Positions 43,849-52,200 of a stretch of DNA of 56,787 nt are shown here, piece by piece. The position numbers were made by a program, and so were the translations under genes. The notes beneath the pieces were generated by a model that saw only the letters and a list, made by a program, of their open reading frames with translations, was not told the origin of the DNA and did no database searches. Source of the stretch: an uncultured Clostridia bacterium (GTDB lineage Bacteria > Bacillota > Clostridia > Oscillospirales > Ruminococcaceae); the NCBI GenBank assembly GCA_947631265.1, contig CANRKQ010000002.1:1-56787 (forward strand), in the 5' to 3' direction. Position 1 is the first letter of the stretch. The number at the start of each line of letters is the position of its first letter.

Positions 43849-44193
43849 ATGACGGCTTTACAGCTTATTGAAAAGGCAGGATTCAAGGTTCTGAATTTTC
43901 CCGGCGAAAACAGAGAAAGAAACATCAGCGGAGTATATTGCTGCGACTTATTAAGTGTTGTAATGTCCAAGGGGTTTGAGGACTGCGTTTGGATTACCAT
44001 TATGGGAAATATAAACGCAGTTGCAGTTGCTGCGCTTACCGAGATGAGCGTAATTGTTCTTGCCGAGGGTACTGCAATAGATGAAAATATGCTGCCCAAG
44101 GCTAAGGCGCAGGGTATAACGGTTGTGCAATCAGACAAGCCTATTTATGAGACGGCGGTTATGATTTACAACCTGCTTAAAGAAAATGCTTAG
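43849..44193 (+). CDS. DRTGG-domain-like protein (second)
   Basis: A 114-residue protein from ATG 43849, preceded by AGGGTG. TTG 43822 with AAAGGAG would add nine residues. MTALQLIEKAGFKVLNFPGE, WITIMGNINAVAVAALTEMS and VIVLAEGTAIDENMLPKAKAQGI with a TVVQSDKPIYETA end match stand-alone DRTGG domains. It is similar in layout to the gene at 41601 but far from identical. It lies between the HydS-like gene and the PHP gene, overlapping the latter by 8 bases. The doublet of such domains in one operon suggests a heteromeric sensor or scaffold. Ligand unknown. Confidence 0.8.
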   Translation: MTALQLIEKAGFKVLNFPGENRERNISGVYCCDLLSVVMSKGFEDCVWITIMGNINAVAVAALTEMSVIVLAEGTAIDENMLPKAKAQGITVVQSDKPIYETAVMIYNLLKENA

Positions 44194-44911
44194 CCTGTCT
44201 TATGATTTACATATACATTCCTGCCTGTCTCCGTGCGGAGATAATGAATCCACTCCTGCAAATATTGTCGGAATGGCTTACGTTAAAGAGCTTGATGTAA
44301 TTGCTCTGTGCGACCACAACACGTCAAAGAACTGTACAGCCGCGAGCGAGGTTGCCAAGGCTTACGGTAAAACCTTCATTTGCGGAATGGAGATCACTAC
44401 TGCGGAGGAGGTTCACGTTGTTTGTCTGATGCCTTGTCTGGATAGGGCGCTTGAACTTGACGAATATGTAAATCAGAGAATAATGCCTGTAGAGAATAAT
44501 CCCGATATATTCGGCGAACAACTAATAATGAACAGCGATGACGAGGTTATCGGATATGAGAACAAGCTGCTTATCAATGCGACGACCATTTCTTTTTCGG
44601 AGGTTTTTCCTTTGGCTGATAGCATGGGAGGAGTAGCAATTCCGGCTCATATTGACAAGCAGGCTAACTCACTTTTGGCAAACTTAGGCTTTATTCCGCC
44701 GGATTCTACATTTAAAACGGTAGAGCTTAAAAACCTAAAAAATCTGCCTGAGCTTAAGGCTCAGCACGATTATTTGAACGGTTGTAAGGTTATAACAAAC
44801 TCAGACGCTCACTATCTTCGCGATATAAACGAGCCTGTGAATTTTCTTCACGCTGAGGAAAATTCAGCCGAGGCTGTTATTGAGGCTTTGAAAAATCCTA
44901 GAATTTTATAG
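44186..44911 (+). CDS. PHP-domain phosphoesterase (TrpH-like)
   Basis: A 241-residue protein with the PHP metal-binding motifs: DLHIHSCLSPCGDN at the N-terminus, ALCDHNTSKNC, GMEITTAEEVHVVCL, AIPAHIDKQ and TNSDAHYLRDI. The family hydrolyses phosphate esters such as nucleotide 3',5'-bisphosphates or oligonucleotides. A PHP gene is a regular companion of HydS-type loci in Clostridia. It overlaps the DRTGG gene by 8 bases, and a small hairpin follows. It may make or remove a nucleotide signal sensed by the DRTGG proteins. This is speculation. Confidence 0.86.
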   Translation: MLSLSYDLHIHSCLSPCGDNESTPANIVGMAYVKELDVIALCDHNTSKNCTAASEVAKAYGKTFICGMEITTAEEVHVVCLMPCLDRALELDEYVNQRIMPVENNPDIFGEQLIMNSDDEVIGYENKLLINATTISFSEVFPLADSMGGVAIPAHIDKQANSLLANLGFIPPDSTFKTVELKNLKNLPELKAQHDYLNGCKVITNSDAHYLRDINEPVNFLHAEENSAEAVIEALKNPRIL

Positions 44912-44925
44912 TTTTATAATATATA

Positions 44926-44945
44926 GCGTGAAGGATATTTCACGC
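44926..44945 (+). promoter_or_regulatory. Intercistronic hairpin before the DtxR-family gene
   Basis: GCGTGAA (44926-44932) and TTCACGC (44939-44945) form a perfect 7-bp dyad. A TATAAT-like string lies just upstream (44915-44920) without a clear -35. It might be an operator of the downstream regulator or a weak terminator. Confidence 0.4.
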
Positions 44946-44967
44946 ACTTAAGAACGGAGGATTAATA

Positions 44968-45342
44968 ATGAAACAATGCTGTCTTCACGAATCGGGAGAG
45001 GATTATTTAGAAACCATTTTAATACTTCACAACAAAACAGGATATGTTCGCTCTATTGACATTGCAACAGAGCTGGGTTATTCAAAGCCCAGCGTGAGCC
45101 GTGCAATGAGTATTCTGAAAGCCAACGGCTACATCACCGTTGAACCGTCGGGACAGATTATTCTTACAGACGAGGGCAGAAAGAAAGCTGAGTCAGTATA
45201 TCACAGGCATTTAGTAATAACTGATTTTTTGGAGGGCTTAGGCGTATCAAGGGAAAACGCCGAGCTTGACGCTTGCAAGATAGAGCACATTATCTCGGAG
45301 GAGACATTTGCGAAAATCAAGGAGAATTGTAAAATTTTATAA
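44968..45342 (+). CDS. DtxR-family metal-dependent regulator, iron-type ligands
   Basis: A 124-residue regulator with an N-terminal winged helix (YVRSIDIATELGYSKPSVSR) and the dimerisation/metal domain, without the C-terminal SH3 domain. Likely ligands are D12 and E15, H79, and C103/E106/H107 in DACKIEHIIS. The Cys-x2-Glu-His pattern equals the DtxR/IdeR iron site, whereas MntR has Glu at that place, so iron(II) is favoured over manganese. It lies 56 bases after the PHP gene and may be expressed with it. Targets are unknown. An association with an iron-sulfur-rich hydrogenase locus makes sense. GGAGGA precedes the ATG. Confidence 0.88.
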   Translation: MKQCCLHESGEDYLETILILHNKTGYVRSIDIATELGYSKPSVSRAMSILKANGYITVEPSGQIILTDEGRKKAESVYHRHLVITDFLEGLGVSRENAELDACKIEHIISEETFAKIKENCKIL

Positions 45343-45402
45343 GCTATTAATTATACTATGTTTTAAATCACTTTATAATATTAAAATATACTTTATTAAA
45401 TA

Positions 45403-45452
45403 TAAGAGAGTACTGCACACGGCAAATCAATGTCTTGGCGGTATCTCTCTTA
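45403..45452 (+). promoter_or_regulatory. Long-stem RNA element upstream of a terminator
   Basis: TAAGAGAGTAC (45403-45413) pairs with GTA-T-CTCTCTTA (45441-45452), an 11-bp stem with one bulged T around a 27-nt loop. Nine bases later a terminator stem starts. A tandem of structured stem plus terminator is the layout of riboswitches and small RNAs, but no family is recognised. Confidence 0.45.
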
Positions 45453-45460
45453 GATGTTTG

Positions 45461-45505
45461 GAAACACCGTTACCGAAAAGAGTAAGACGGTGTTTCTTAT
45501 TTTTC
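45461..45505 (+). terminator. Intrinsic terminator
   Basis: GAAACACCGT (45461-45470) pairs perfectly with ACGGTGTTTC (45487-45496), followed by TTATTTTTC. Confidence 0.85.
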
Positions 45506-45520
45506 TATACTCTTGCTTTC

Positions 45521-45569
45521 AACCTCTAACTTCCAACTTCTAACTTCTAACCTCTAATATCTAATTCCA
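45521..45569. repeat. Seven-unit heptanucleotide tandem repeat
   Basis: Seven consecutive 7-bp units: AACCTCT, AACTTCC, AACTTCT, AACTTCT, AACCTCT, AATATCT and AATTCCA (consensus AACTTCT). The strand is pyrimidine-rich apart from AA steps. It lies between the terminator and the DUF4830 gene and is a candidate for copy-number variation. Confidence 0.75.
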
Positions 45570-45713
45570 ATATACTGACCCGCTGTATTGAAATGATACA
45601 CATTAAATTAAATTTCCTATAGGCGGCATAGGCGCCGGCTGCTCGCTGGACATATTTATGTCTGTACTTTCATATAAATAAATGAAAAACTATATAGAAA
45701 GCGGGGCTTATAT

Positions 45714-46493
45714 ATGATTGTAAAAACATTTAAAGTCAGGAAAAAGGGATTGGTTATCTGCGGCGGAATACTTATTGCACTTTTAGTCATACTGGTAGTT
45801 TGCGGAATTGTTCATAAAGCTACTGCAAAAACCTATTCTATGAAAACCGAGAGTGAAAGACAAAAGTTTATGAGCGATATGGGCTGGGAGGTCTCAGAGG
45901 AATATACAAGCTGTAAGGTTATATCTATTCCAAAGGAGTTTAATGATACATATGAGAGCTATAACGAGCTTCAAAAAGAACAGGGCTTTAATCTCAAAAA
46001 ATATAAGGGCGAAATGGTTGAAATCTATACCTATCAGGTGTATAATTATCCCGGAAAATCTGATAATGTGGTTATTAACTTGATTGCCTTCGAGGGTAAG
46101 CTGATTGGCGGAGATGTCTCCTGCAATGAGCTCGACGGTTTTATGCAGGGTCTTAAAAATCCAAATCCGAGCGATAAAAATGTTACAGAGAAAAAAATCT
46201 CTGATGATGAAAGCAGCAGCGAAAATACCGACTCTGACAGCTCTGAAACCGAAAGTAAAGAAATAAAAAAGAATAAAAATAAAAACAGCAGCTTAGATGA
46301 AAGTTCAAAATCTGATAGTTCCGATAAGAAACAATCGCAAAATACTTTCGACAGCAGCAGTACTGAGGAAAATAACAGTCAGTCGGATTCCGAGCAGGAT
46401 AATACCAATTTAAGCGATAGCTCGGTAACAGAGGAAAGCAGTACTGAGTACTCTGAAAATACTTCTGCTACAGAAAATAACGCTGAATCTTAA
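45714..46493 (+). CDS. DUF4830 domain membrane protein with Ser/Asp/Glu-rich tail
   Basis: A 259-residue protein with an N-terminal cytoplasmic stub and a TM helix (about 14-36). The extracytoplasmic DUF4830 domain (about 40-148) shows RQKFMSDMGWEVSEEY, YNELQKEQGFNLKKYKGEMV, YTYQVYNYPG and LIGGDVSCNELDGFMQGL. The last 105 residues are almost entirely Ser, Asp, Glu, Asn, Thr and Lys, a disordered acidic tail probably exposed outside the membrane. DUF4830 is a Firmicutes family of unknown role. The acidic tail is not part of the family and may interact with the wall or with cations. AAGCGGGG precedes the ATG. The gene is monocistronic. Confidence 0.83.
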   Translation: MIVKTFKVRKKGLVICGGILIALLVILVVCGIVHKATAKTYSMKTESERQKFMSDMGWEVSEEYTSCKVISIPKEFNDTYESYNELQKEQGFNLKKYKGEMVEIYTYQVYNYPGKSDNVVINLIAFEGKLIGGDVSCNELDGFMQGLKNPNPSDKNVTEKKISDDESSSENTDSDSSETESKEIKKNKNKNSSLDESSKSDSSDKKQSQNTFDSSSTEENNSQSDSEQDNTNLSDSSVTEESSTEYSENTSATENNAES

Positions 46494-46496
46494 ATA

Positions 46497-46572
46497 AGTG
46501 TTAAGGTTTGCTGCTTGTCAAGCAAAACATTGGCTTGCAAGTGTTAAGGTGATAAACTTGTCAGGTAAAACA
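46497..46572. repeat. Imperfect 33-bp direct duplication
   Basis: AGTGTTAAGGT...CTTGTCAAGCAAAACA (46497-46529) recurs as AGTGTTAAGGT...CTTGTCAGGTAAAACA (46540-46572), offset 43 bases. About 25 of 33 positions match. An A-rich stretch with a second direct repeat (AAAGAAACAAAATAAAG at 46594 and 46618) follows, up to the ribosome binding site of the next gene. Confidence 0.6.
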
Positions 46573-46644
46573 AAGAAAAAACAAGGGAAAAACAAAGAAA
46601 CAAAATAAAGAAAAAATAAAGAAACAAAATAAAGGAATAAAAAA

Positions 46645-47364
46645 ATGGAAATAATGCGTATCGATAAGTATATTTCAGGACAGATGAACGGTATATCCCG
46701 TAAAGACGCTAAAACCCTTTGCAGAAAAAATGAGGTTCTGGTGAATGGTTCGGTCGTGAAAAACAGTAATAAAAAAATAATTGCAGGAAAAGATATCGTT
46801 TCCGTTTGCGGGGAGAATGTTGCTTATAAAAAGTATATCTATATTATGCTTAATAAGCCTAAGGGGTTTGTCTGTTCAACTAAAGACGGAAAATCTCCAA
46901 CTGTACTCAAGCTTGTTCCGCCTGAACTGTATCGTGAGGGGATTTTTCCTGCGGGTCGGCTCGATAAGGATACTGAGGGACTTGTGCTGCTCACTAACGA
47001 CGGTGAGCTCGCCCATAAAATGCTATCCCCTAAATACCACGTAGAGAAAAAATATTATGTCGAACTTAAATTTCCCGTTCAAGAATACTATGTCGCTAAG
47101 TTTGAAAAAGGTTTGTTAATCGACGGCGGCGACGTCTGCCTCCCTGCAAGAATTGAATTTGTACCTGAAAATCAATACGCTTGCTACGTCTATTTGAAAG
47201 AGGGTATGTACCATCAGATAAAAAGAATGTTTAATGCACTGTCTAATGAGGTGGTGTTTTTAAAAAGAATATGTATCGGCAGTCTCGCTCTTGATCAAAA
47301 TCTGGCCAGCGGTATGTGTTTGGAACTTTTGCACAAAGATGTTGAAAAGATTTTGTCTGATTGA
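46645..47364 (+). CDS. rsuA: RsuA-type 16S rRNA pseudouridine synthase
   Basis: A 239-residue enzyme with an N-terminal S4 RNA-binding domain (MRIDKYISGQMNGISRKDAK, then VLVNGSVV) and the RsuA/RluB-group catalytic domain. The catalytic Asp lies in GIFPAGRLDKDTEGLVLLTNDG. YIMLNKPKGFVCSTKD and EGMYHQIKRMFNAL are further motifs. RsuA makes pseudouridine at position 516 of 16S rRNA. Length and the K-P-K-G-F motif favour RsuA over RluB. AAAGGA lies eight bases before the ATG, in an A-rich leader. It has no clear operon partner. Confidence 0.9.
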   Translation: MEIMRIDKYISGQMNGISRKDAKTLCRKNEVLVNGSVVKNSNKKIIAGKDIVSVCGENVAYKKYIYIMLNKPKGFVCSTKDGKSPTVLKLVPPELYREGIFPAGRLDKDTEGLVLLTNDGELAHKMLSPKYHVEKKYYVELKFPVQEYYVAKFEKGLLIDGGDVCLPARIEFVPENQYACYVYLKEGMYHQIKRMFNALSNEVVFLKRICIGSLALDQNLASGMCLELLHKDVEKILSD

Positions 47365-47430
47365 AAGAAAAATTATACAGATTTAGTAATTATAAATAAT
47401 TTCTTTATTTAAACTTTAGTGAAAAAACCG

Positions 47431-47460
47431 TTGAATTTATCCTCTTAAATCTGTTATTAT
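47431..47460 (+). promoter_or_regulatory. Promoter for the sugar-ABC ATPase gene
   Basis: TTGAAT (47431-47436), an 18-base spacer and TATTAT (47455-47460). The leader is about 45 nt, with GGGAGGT before the ATG. Confidence 0.55.
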
Positions 47461-47510
47461 ATTATTGGGCAATATATTTTTATTATTAAATAACGGGAGG
47501 TCATATATAA

Positions 47511-48653
47511 ATGGCAAGTGTATCACTAAAGGGAATTTATAAAAAATATCCGGGTAATGTCGTGGCCGTTTCTGACTTCAACATCGAGATCAAGGATAAG
47601 GAGTTTATTATCCTTGTTGGTCCTTCTGGATGCGGAAAGTCAACAACGCTGAGAATGATTGCCGGCCTCGAGGAAATAAGCGACGGAGAACTCTATATCG
47701 GTGACAGATTGGTCAACGATATCGCTCCTAAGGATAGAGATATAGCTATGGTTTTCCAGAACTACGCTCTTTATCCCCATATGACCGTTTTTGAGAATAT
47801 GGCGTTCGGATTAAAACTCAGAAAAGTGCCTAAGGATCAAATCGCTAAAAAAGTCGAAGAGGCAGCTAAAATTCTTGACATCGCCCACCTTCTCGACAGA
47901 AAACCTAAGGCCCTGTCAGGAGGTCAGAGACAACGTGTGGCTTTGGGTAGAGCTATCGTTCGTGAACCGCAGGTGTTCTTGCTTGATGAGCCGCTCTCAA
48001 ACTTGGACGCTAAATTAAGAGCTCAGATGAGAACGGAAATTTCTAAGCTACATAAAAGATTGGGTACTACATTCATCTACGTAACCCACGACCAGACTGA
48101 GGCTATGACTATGGCTGACAGAATCGTTGTTATGAAGGACGGTTTCATTCAACAGGTCGATACCCCTAATAACCTCTATCAGCACCCTGTTAATCAGTTC
48201 GTTGCAGGATTTATCGGTTCGCCTCAGATGAACTTTATCGACTCTAAGCTTATTAAGGTGGACGGTAAGTATGTGATTGAGTTCGGTACAGAGGATACTA
48301 AGGAAACCAGAGGCGTTAAGTATACCGTTGAAGTGCCAGAGGCTAAAGCCGATAAGAATGTGCTTGAACCGCTTGTAGGTAAAGAAGTGGTATTGGGCAT
48401 ACGTCCTGAGTGTATTCACGATGAGGAAATGTTTATTTCTTCTGCTAAGACAGGTATTATCGATACTACCGTCGAGGTGGCTGAAATGATGGGCGCTGAA
48501 ACCTATCTGTATCTCAATTGCGTTGGTATTCAGATGACAGCAAGAGTTTCACCGCGTAATAATGTTAGACCTCAGGATAAAATTAAGGTCGCTATTGACC
48601 CAAATAGAATTCATATATTTGATAAGGATACTGAAAAGGCAGTCGTTAATTAA
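47511..48653 (+). CDS. Orphan sugar ABC importer ATPase (UgpC/MsmK type)
   Basis: A 380-residue ATPase of the CUT1 sugar-importer class. Walker A is [10 protein letters not shown], the Q-loop is [20 protein letters not shown], the signature is [14 protein letters not shown], Walker B is [17 protein letters not shown], and the switch is [15 protein letters not shown]. The C-terminal regulatory OB domain (about 240-380) ends with [13 protein letters not shown] and [10 protein letters not shown]. No binding protein or permease is adjacent, so it probably energises several sugar importers, as MsmX and MsmK do. It would serve cellobiose or other oligosaccharide uptake feeding the phosphorylase at 33371, by inference. 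The gene has its own promoter. Confidence 0.92.
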   Translation: MASVSLKGIYKKYPGNVVAVSDFNIEIKDKEFIILVGPSGCGKSTTLRMIAGLEEISDGELYIGDRLVNDIAPKDRDIAMVFQNYALYPHMTVFENMAFGLKLRKVPKDQIAKKVEEAAKILDIAHLLDRKPKALSGGQRQRVALGRAIVREPQVFLLDEPLSNLDAKLRAQMRTEISKLHKRLGTTFIYVTHDQTEAMTMADRIVVMKDGFIQQVDTPNNLYQHPVNQFVAGFIGSPQMNFIDSKLIKVDGKYVIEFGTEDTKETRGVKYTVEVPEAKADKNVLEPLVGKEVVLGIRPECIHDEEMFISSAKTGIIDTTVEVAEMMGAETYLYLNCVGIQMTARVSPRNNVRPQDKIKVAIDPNRIHIFDKDTEKAVVN

Positions 48654-48692
48654 TTTTTATCTTAGTTTTAATTCTATAACCCCGGAAGTGTT

Positions 48693-48750
48693 AATCCTCG
48701 AAGGTCGGCGTCTTTCTGATTTTCGGGGATTAATTTAACGGTTTCTTTTT
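48693..48750 (+). terminator. Terminator-like hairpin after the sugar-ABC ATPase gene
   Basis: AATCCTCGAA (48693-48702) pairs with TTCGGGGATT (48722-48731), a 10-bp stem with one G-U pair and a 19-nt loop. TTTCTTTTTT follows after about ten bases. The spacing to the T-run makes it weaker than the other terminators. Confidence 0.6.
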
Positions 48751-48947
48751 TATGAAAAATTTTATTAAGTAATGTTTTCCTTGAGATTTTTAATAATATT
48801 CCAATGCCGTGGCTTTTTGTCAGCTAAATTATTATTTTATTCTTGAGAAAAGTTTTTATGGAAATTTGTGTTCCTGTATCTTTATGATTTTGTAATTTTA
48901 TACAATAATGTTTATTATATAACATTTACGATTGTGATATTTAGGTA

Positions 48948-48976
48948 TTGCATTTTTAAAAGTGTTATGTTATAAT
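48948..48976 (+). promoter_or_regulatory. Promoter of the large secreted-protein gene
   Basis: TTGCAT (48948-48953), a 17-base spacer and a perfect TATAAT (48971-48976). The leader is long, about 230 nt. Confidence 0.75.
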
Positions 48977-48989
48977 GAACCTACAATTT

Positions 48990-49166
48990 TCATTAATTGT
49001 CGTAAAAAAGTGAAAATGTAATTATCAATTAATGTTAAATATTCATTTCCAAGGGACAATTTACATATTGCTCATAAAAATTTAATAAAAACGTTACTTA
49101 TCAAAATATCCAGTACTATATAATTATCTTAGTTATAATTCTAAGCGCTTAGCATGCGTTTAGCAT
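48990..49166 (+). promoter_or_regulatory. Structured 230-nt leader with an 11-bp tandem repeat
   Basis: CATTAATTG (48991-48999) and CAATTAATG (49026-49034) are a perfect inverted repeat near the 5' end. Farther on, GCGCTTAGCAT (49145-49155) is followed immediately by GCGTTTAGCAT (49156-49166), a tandem repeat with one mismatch, 45 bases before the start codon. The first unit overlaps the palindrome AAGCGCTT. These are candidate protein-binding or RNA-control sites for the surface protein. Confidence 0.5.
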
Positions 49167-49211
49167 TATATATAAATTTAAAAATTTTAAAAAGAAAAGA
49201 GGTAAACAACA

Positions 49212-52200
49212 TTGAAAATCAAAAGAAAGGCTTTAAGCCTTTTAAGCTGTTTAGCACTTTTGGTAAGTTCAATACCATCGACAGCGGTCTTTGTTTCTGC
49301 TCAAGGGGATACCCTTACTAGTCCGGGTGATCCAAAGCTAGTAACAATTAATGGTACCCCTAATAACGTAACTGCTGTATTTGCAAATGGTACAGATATT
49401 GAGGTTACTTATGACGATGCAAGTGGTTTCAATATTGTATCTTGGACTGACGCAGAAGGTGCTAGGAAGACGTTACCGTCTGTTCCTACAACTGCAGATG
49501 TGTTCGCCGGATGCCACGGCAGTAGTACGCCGGTAGGTACTGATGATGATCCTGTAGAAATCGTAATCAATGGAGCAAAATTAAACACTGTTTACGGCGG
49601 AGGACTTCATGAATCAACTGTTAAAAATGTAAAAATAACAGTTAAAGGCGATTCAACACTTAAATGGGTTTGCGGAGGCGGAGCAAATTGTCTTGTTCAT
49701 TGCCAGGAAGACGCATGTAATGACAAAGGTTGGAAGAACGATGCAGCTAATTCCAAAACTTTAGTTGAAAAGGCAGAGGTTAATATTGAAGGCGGTTCAG
49801 TAGCACAAGACGTTTATGGCGGCGGTGAAGGCTACAGCAAAACTGTGAACACAACCGTAAATATTAAGGGCGGTACAATTAATTCTGTATGTGCCGGCGG
49901 TTCTAACGGTGCTACCACTAATTCTGAGGTTAACATTGAAAACGGTACGATTACATACCTTTACTCTGTAAACAGAGGTACTATGGAAAGCTCAGCAGTT
50001 ACAGTTAAAGGCGGTGAAATAGCTAACCTTTATGTAGGTTCAGCAGGCTCAGACTATTCGAATATTACAGGTACTGTTAGTAAGGCAAGTGTTAATGTAA
50101 CAGGCGGTAAAGTTACAAGTCTGAAACCTGGTGCAAGCGGCGATCAAAGAAATCAAATTGATGTAAGTGATAGCGGGAATTTCTCATTAGAATTATCAAG
50201 CAAAGCTGAAGTTGGTTTAGATTCAACACTTCAGGAGAGTAAAATACTCACATGCGAGCATAATCTTGTACTTGTTAAAGGTACACCTGCAAAATGTGAA
50301 CAAACAGGAACAAAAGATTCATGGCAGTGCAAAAACTGTAAAAAGCTCTTTAGTGATGATGAGGCACAAAATCCAATTGAGCAAGCAGAGACAATTGCCG
50401 CATTAGGTCACGAATACAGCGATCCTATAAAGGTATTTGGCTGCGATGACAAGGATAATGCAAAATTAACTTATGCGATTTGCGTACGTTGTCTAAAGTA
50501 TTTTGACGCATCAAGCGGAGATGAAGGACAATATACAGAGTTGACAGAAGCACAAGATCAAACTAGTGATCAAAAGTTTGACCAGCATGATATAGCAAAA
50601 TACGGCGACCACCCAGATGCAAGTATTAAAGAGCTTAAAGGTACAGAAGCAACTTGTACAACTGAGGGAAAGAGCACCGGTTATAGTTGTGAAGTTTGTG
50701 GTGATATAATTGTTCCTCAGGTCAATACTCTTATTGATGTAGACAACCACAAAGACGCAAATGGTGGAGATGCTTGGGGCGATTGGAAATCAATTGACCA
50801 AGACTCTGACAAGTATGGAGAATATGAACCTCCAACTTGTACCGAAGCTGGTTGGGAGTACAGAGAGTGCAAACAATGCGGTGCAGAGGAGTACAGAGAA
50901 GCAAAAGCTAAGGGACACTCATTCGATTTTAAACCAGAGAATGGAAAAGACAACCTAGATTATAAAGAGGCAACTTGTACAGAAGGCGGAACTTATAGAG
51001 TAACATGTAGCGTATGCGGTGTACTTTCCGAAATTCAAAATGTAGATCCTTTGGGACATCAGCCGACAAAGAAGGCAGCTAAGGCTCCGACTTGTACAGA
51101 AGCTGGAAATATATATCACTACCATTGTGATAGATGTGGTCTTAACTTTAAGGATCAGGCATGTGAAACACCAGTAGAAGGTGATGTTACTATTGGTGCT
51201 ACTAATCACAAGAACAGAGAGTCATATGACGCAATTGCTCCTACTTGTAGAGAATCAGGTAGAAAAGCATATGTATTGTGTAAGGATTGTAACTGCGTAA
51301 TATCAATCGATGGCAAAGATCTTACAACTCCGGATACATTTGAAAAGGTTAAGGATCAGATTTTCGTTTCATCAGACCCGAATGCACATGTTTACACGAA
51401 GTTATTAGGTGAAGCTCAAGCGGCTACTTGTACTGAGGACGGTAAATATGCATACTTCAAGTGCGATGTTTGCGGAAATTACTACAAGGTTATAGACGAA
51501 GAGACAAAGACCTATGAAAAAATCGAGGTATTAGAGGGTGCTGAACCTACTGAAGAAGATCTTAAAATTAAGGCTGGACACAAATTAGGCGATCTTATTC
51601 CACAACAGGATGCTACTTGTACAGAACCTGGATTAAAGGCACACTATCGATGTTCAGTTTGCGAGAAGTATTTTGATGCAACAGACGAGCATGAAGTTGA
51701 ATATCAAACTTTAGTTATTCCAGCTACAGGACATAAGCACTTTGAATTTGTTGAAGGTAAAGAAGCAACTTGCTATTCTACAGGAATTAAAGACCATTAT
51801 AAGTGTAGTGATTGCGGTCAGTTATTCTTAGAAACAGAAGATTCAGAGAATTGTGATATAACTTATGCTATGCCTGTGAATATTGTTCCTGATAAGGGTT
51901 CATATAGTAGTACATCAGTAAAGAGTAGTGCTAAGCTTGAATTTGTTCCTTATGGAACTACAGTAATTTCCAAGCTTGCTGGAGCTACAGAGATTGATGT
52001 AACATTTACTGTAACAGGCGTGCCAGCAGGTGGTGCAAAAGCATATTTACCTACAGTAATAATCGGTGGTTCACAGAACTGGAATCCTACAAATGCATGT
52101 CCGTTAATAGATGTACCAACTGATGGAACATATACAGTAAGCTATAAGGGACCAGCAATTCCTGATGATGCTAAAATTCAGTATATGTGTGTAAACATTA

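Larger units (their letters stand above)
45343..45713. other. Intergenic region with structured element, terminator and tandem repeat
   Basis: 371 bases without a gene. It contains the hairpin pair at 45403-45505 and the heptamer array at 45521-45569. A short G+C-rich segment near 45620-45650 (GGCGCCGGCTGCTCGCTGG) loosely recalls the repeat unit near tRNA-Arg. No clear promoter for the DUF4830 gene was found. Confidence 0.6.

Noticed and set aside
45308..45529. Open frame overlapping the DtxR gene end and terminator
   Set aside because: No ribosome binding site; it runs through two hairpins and an intrinsic terminator.
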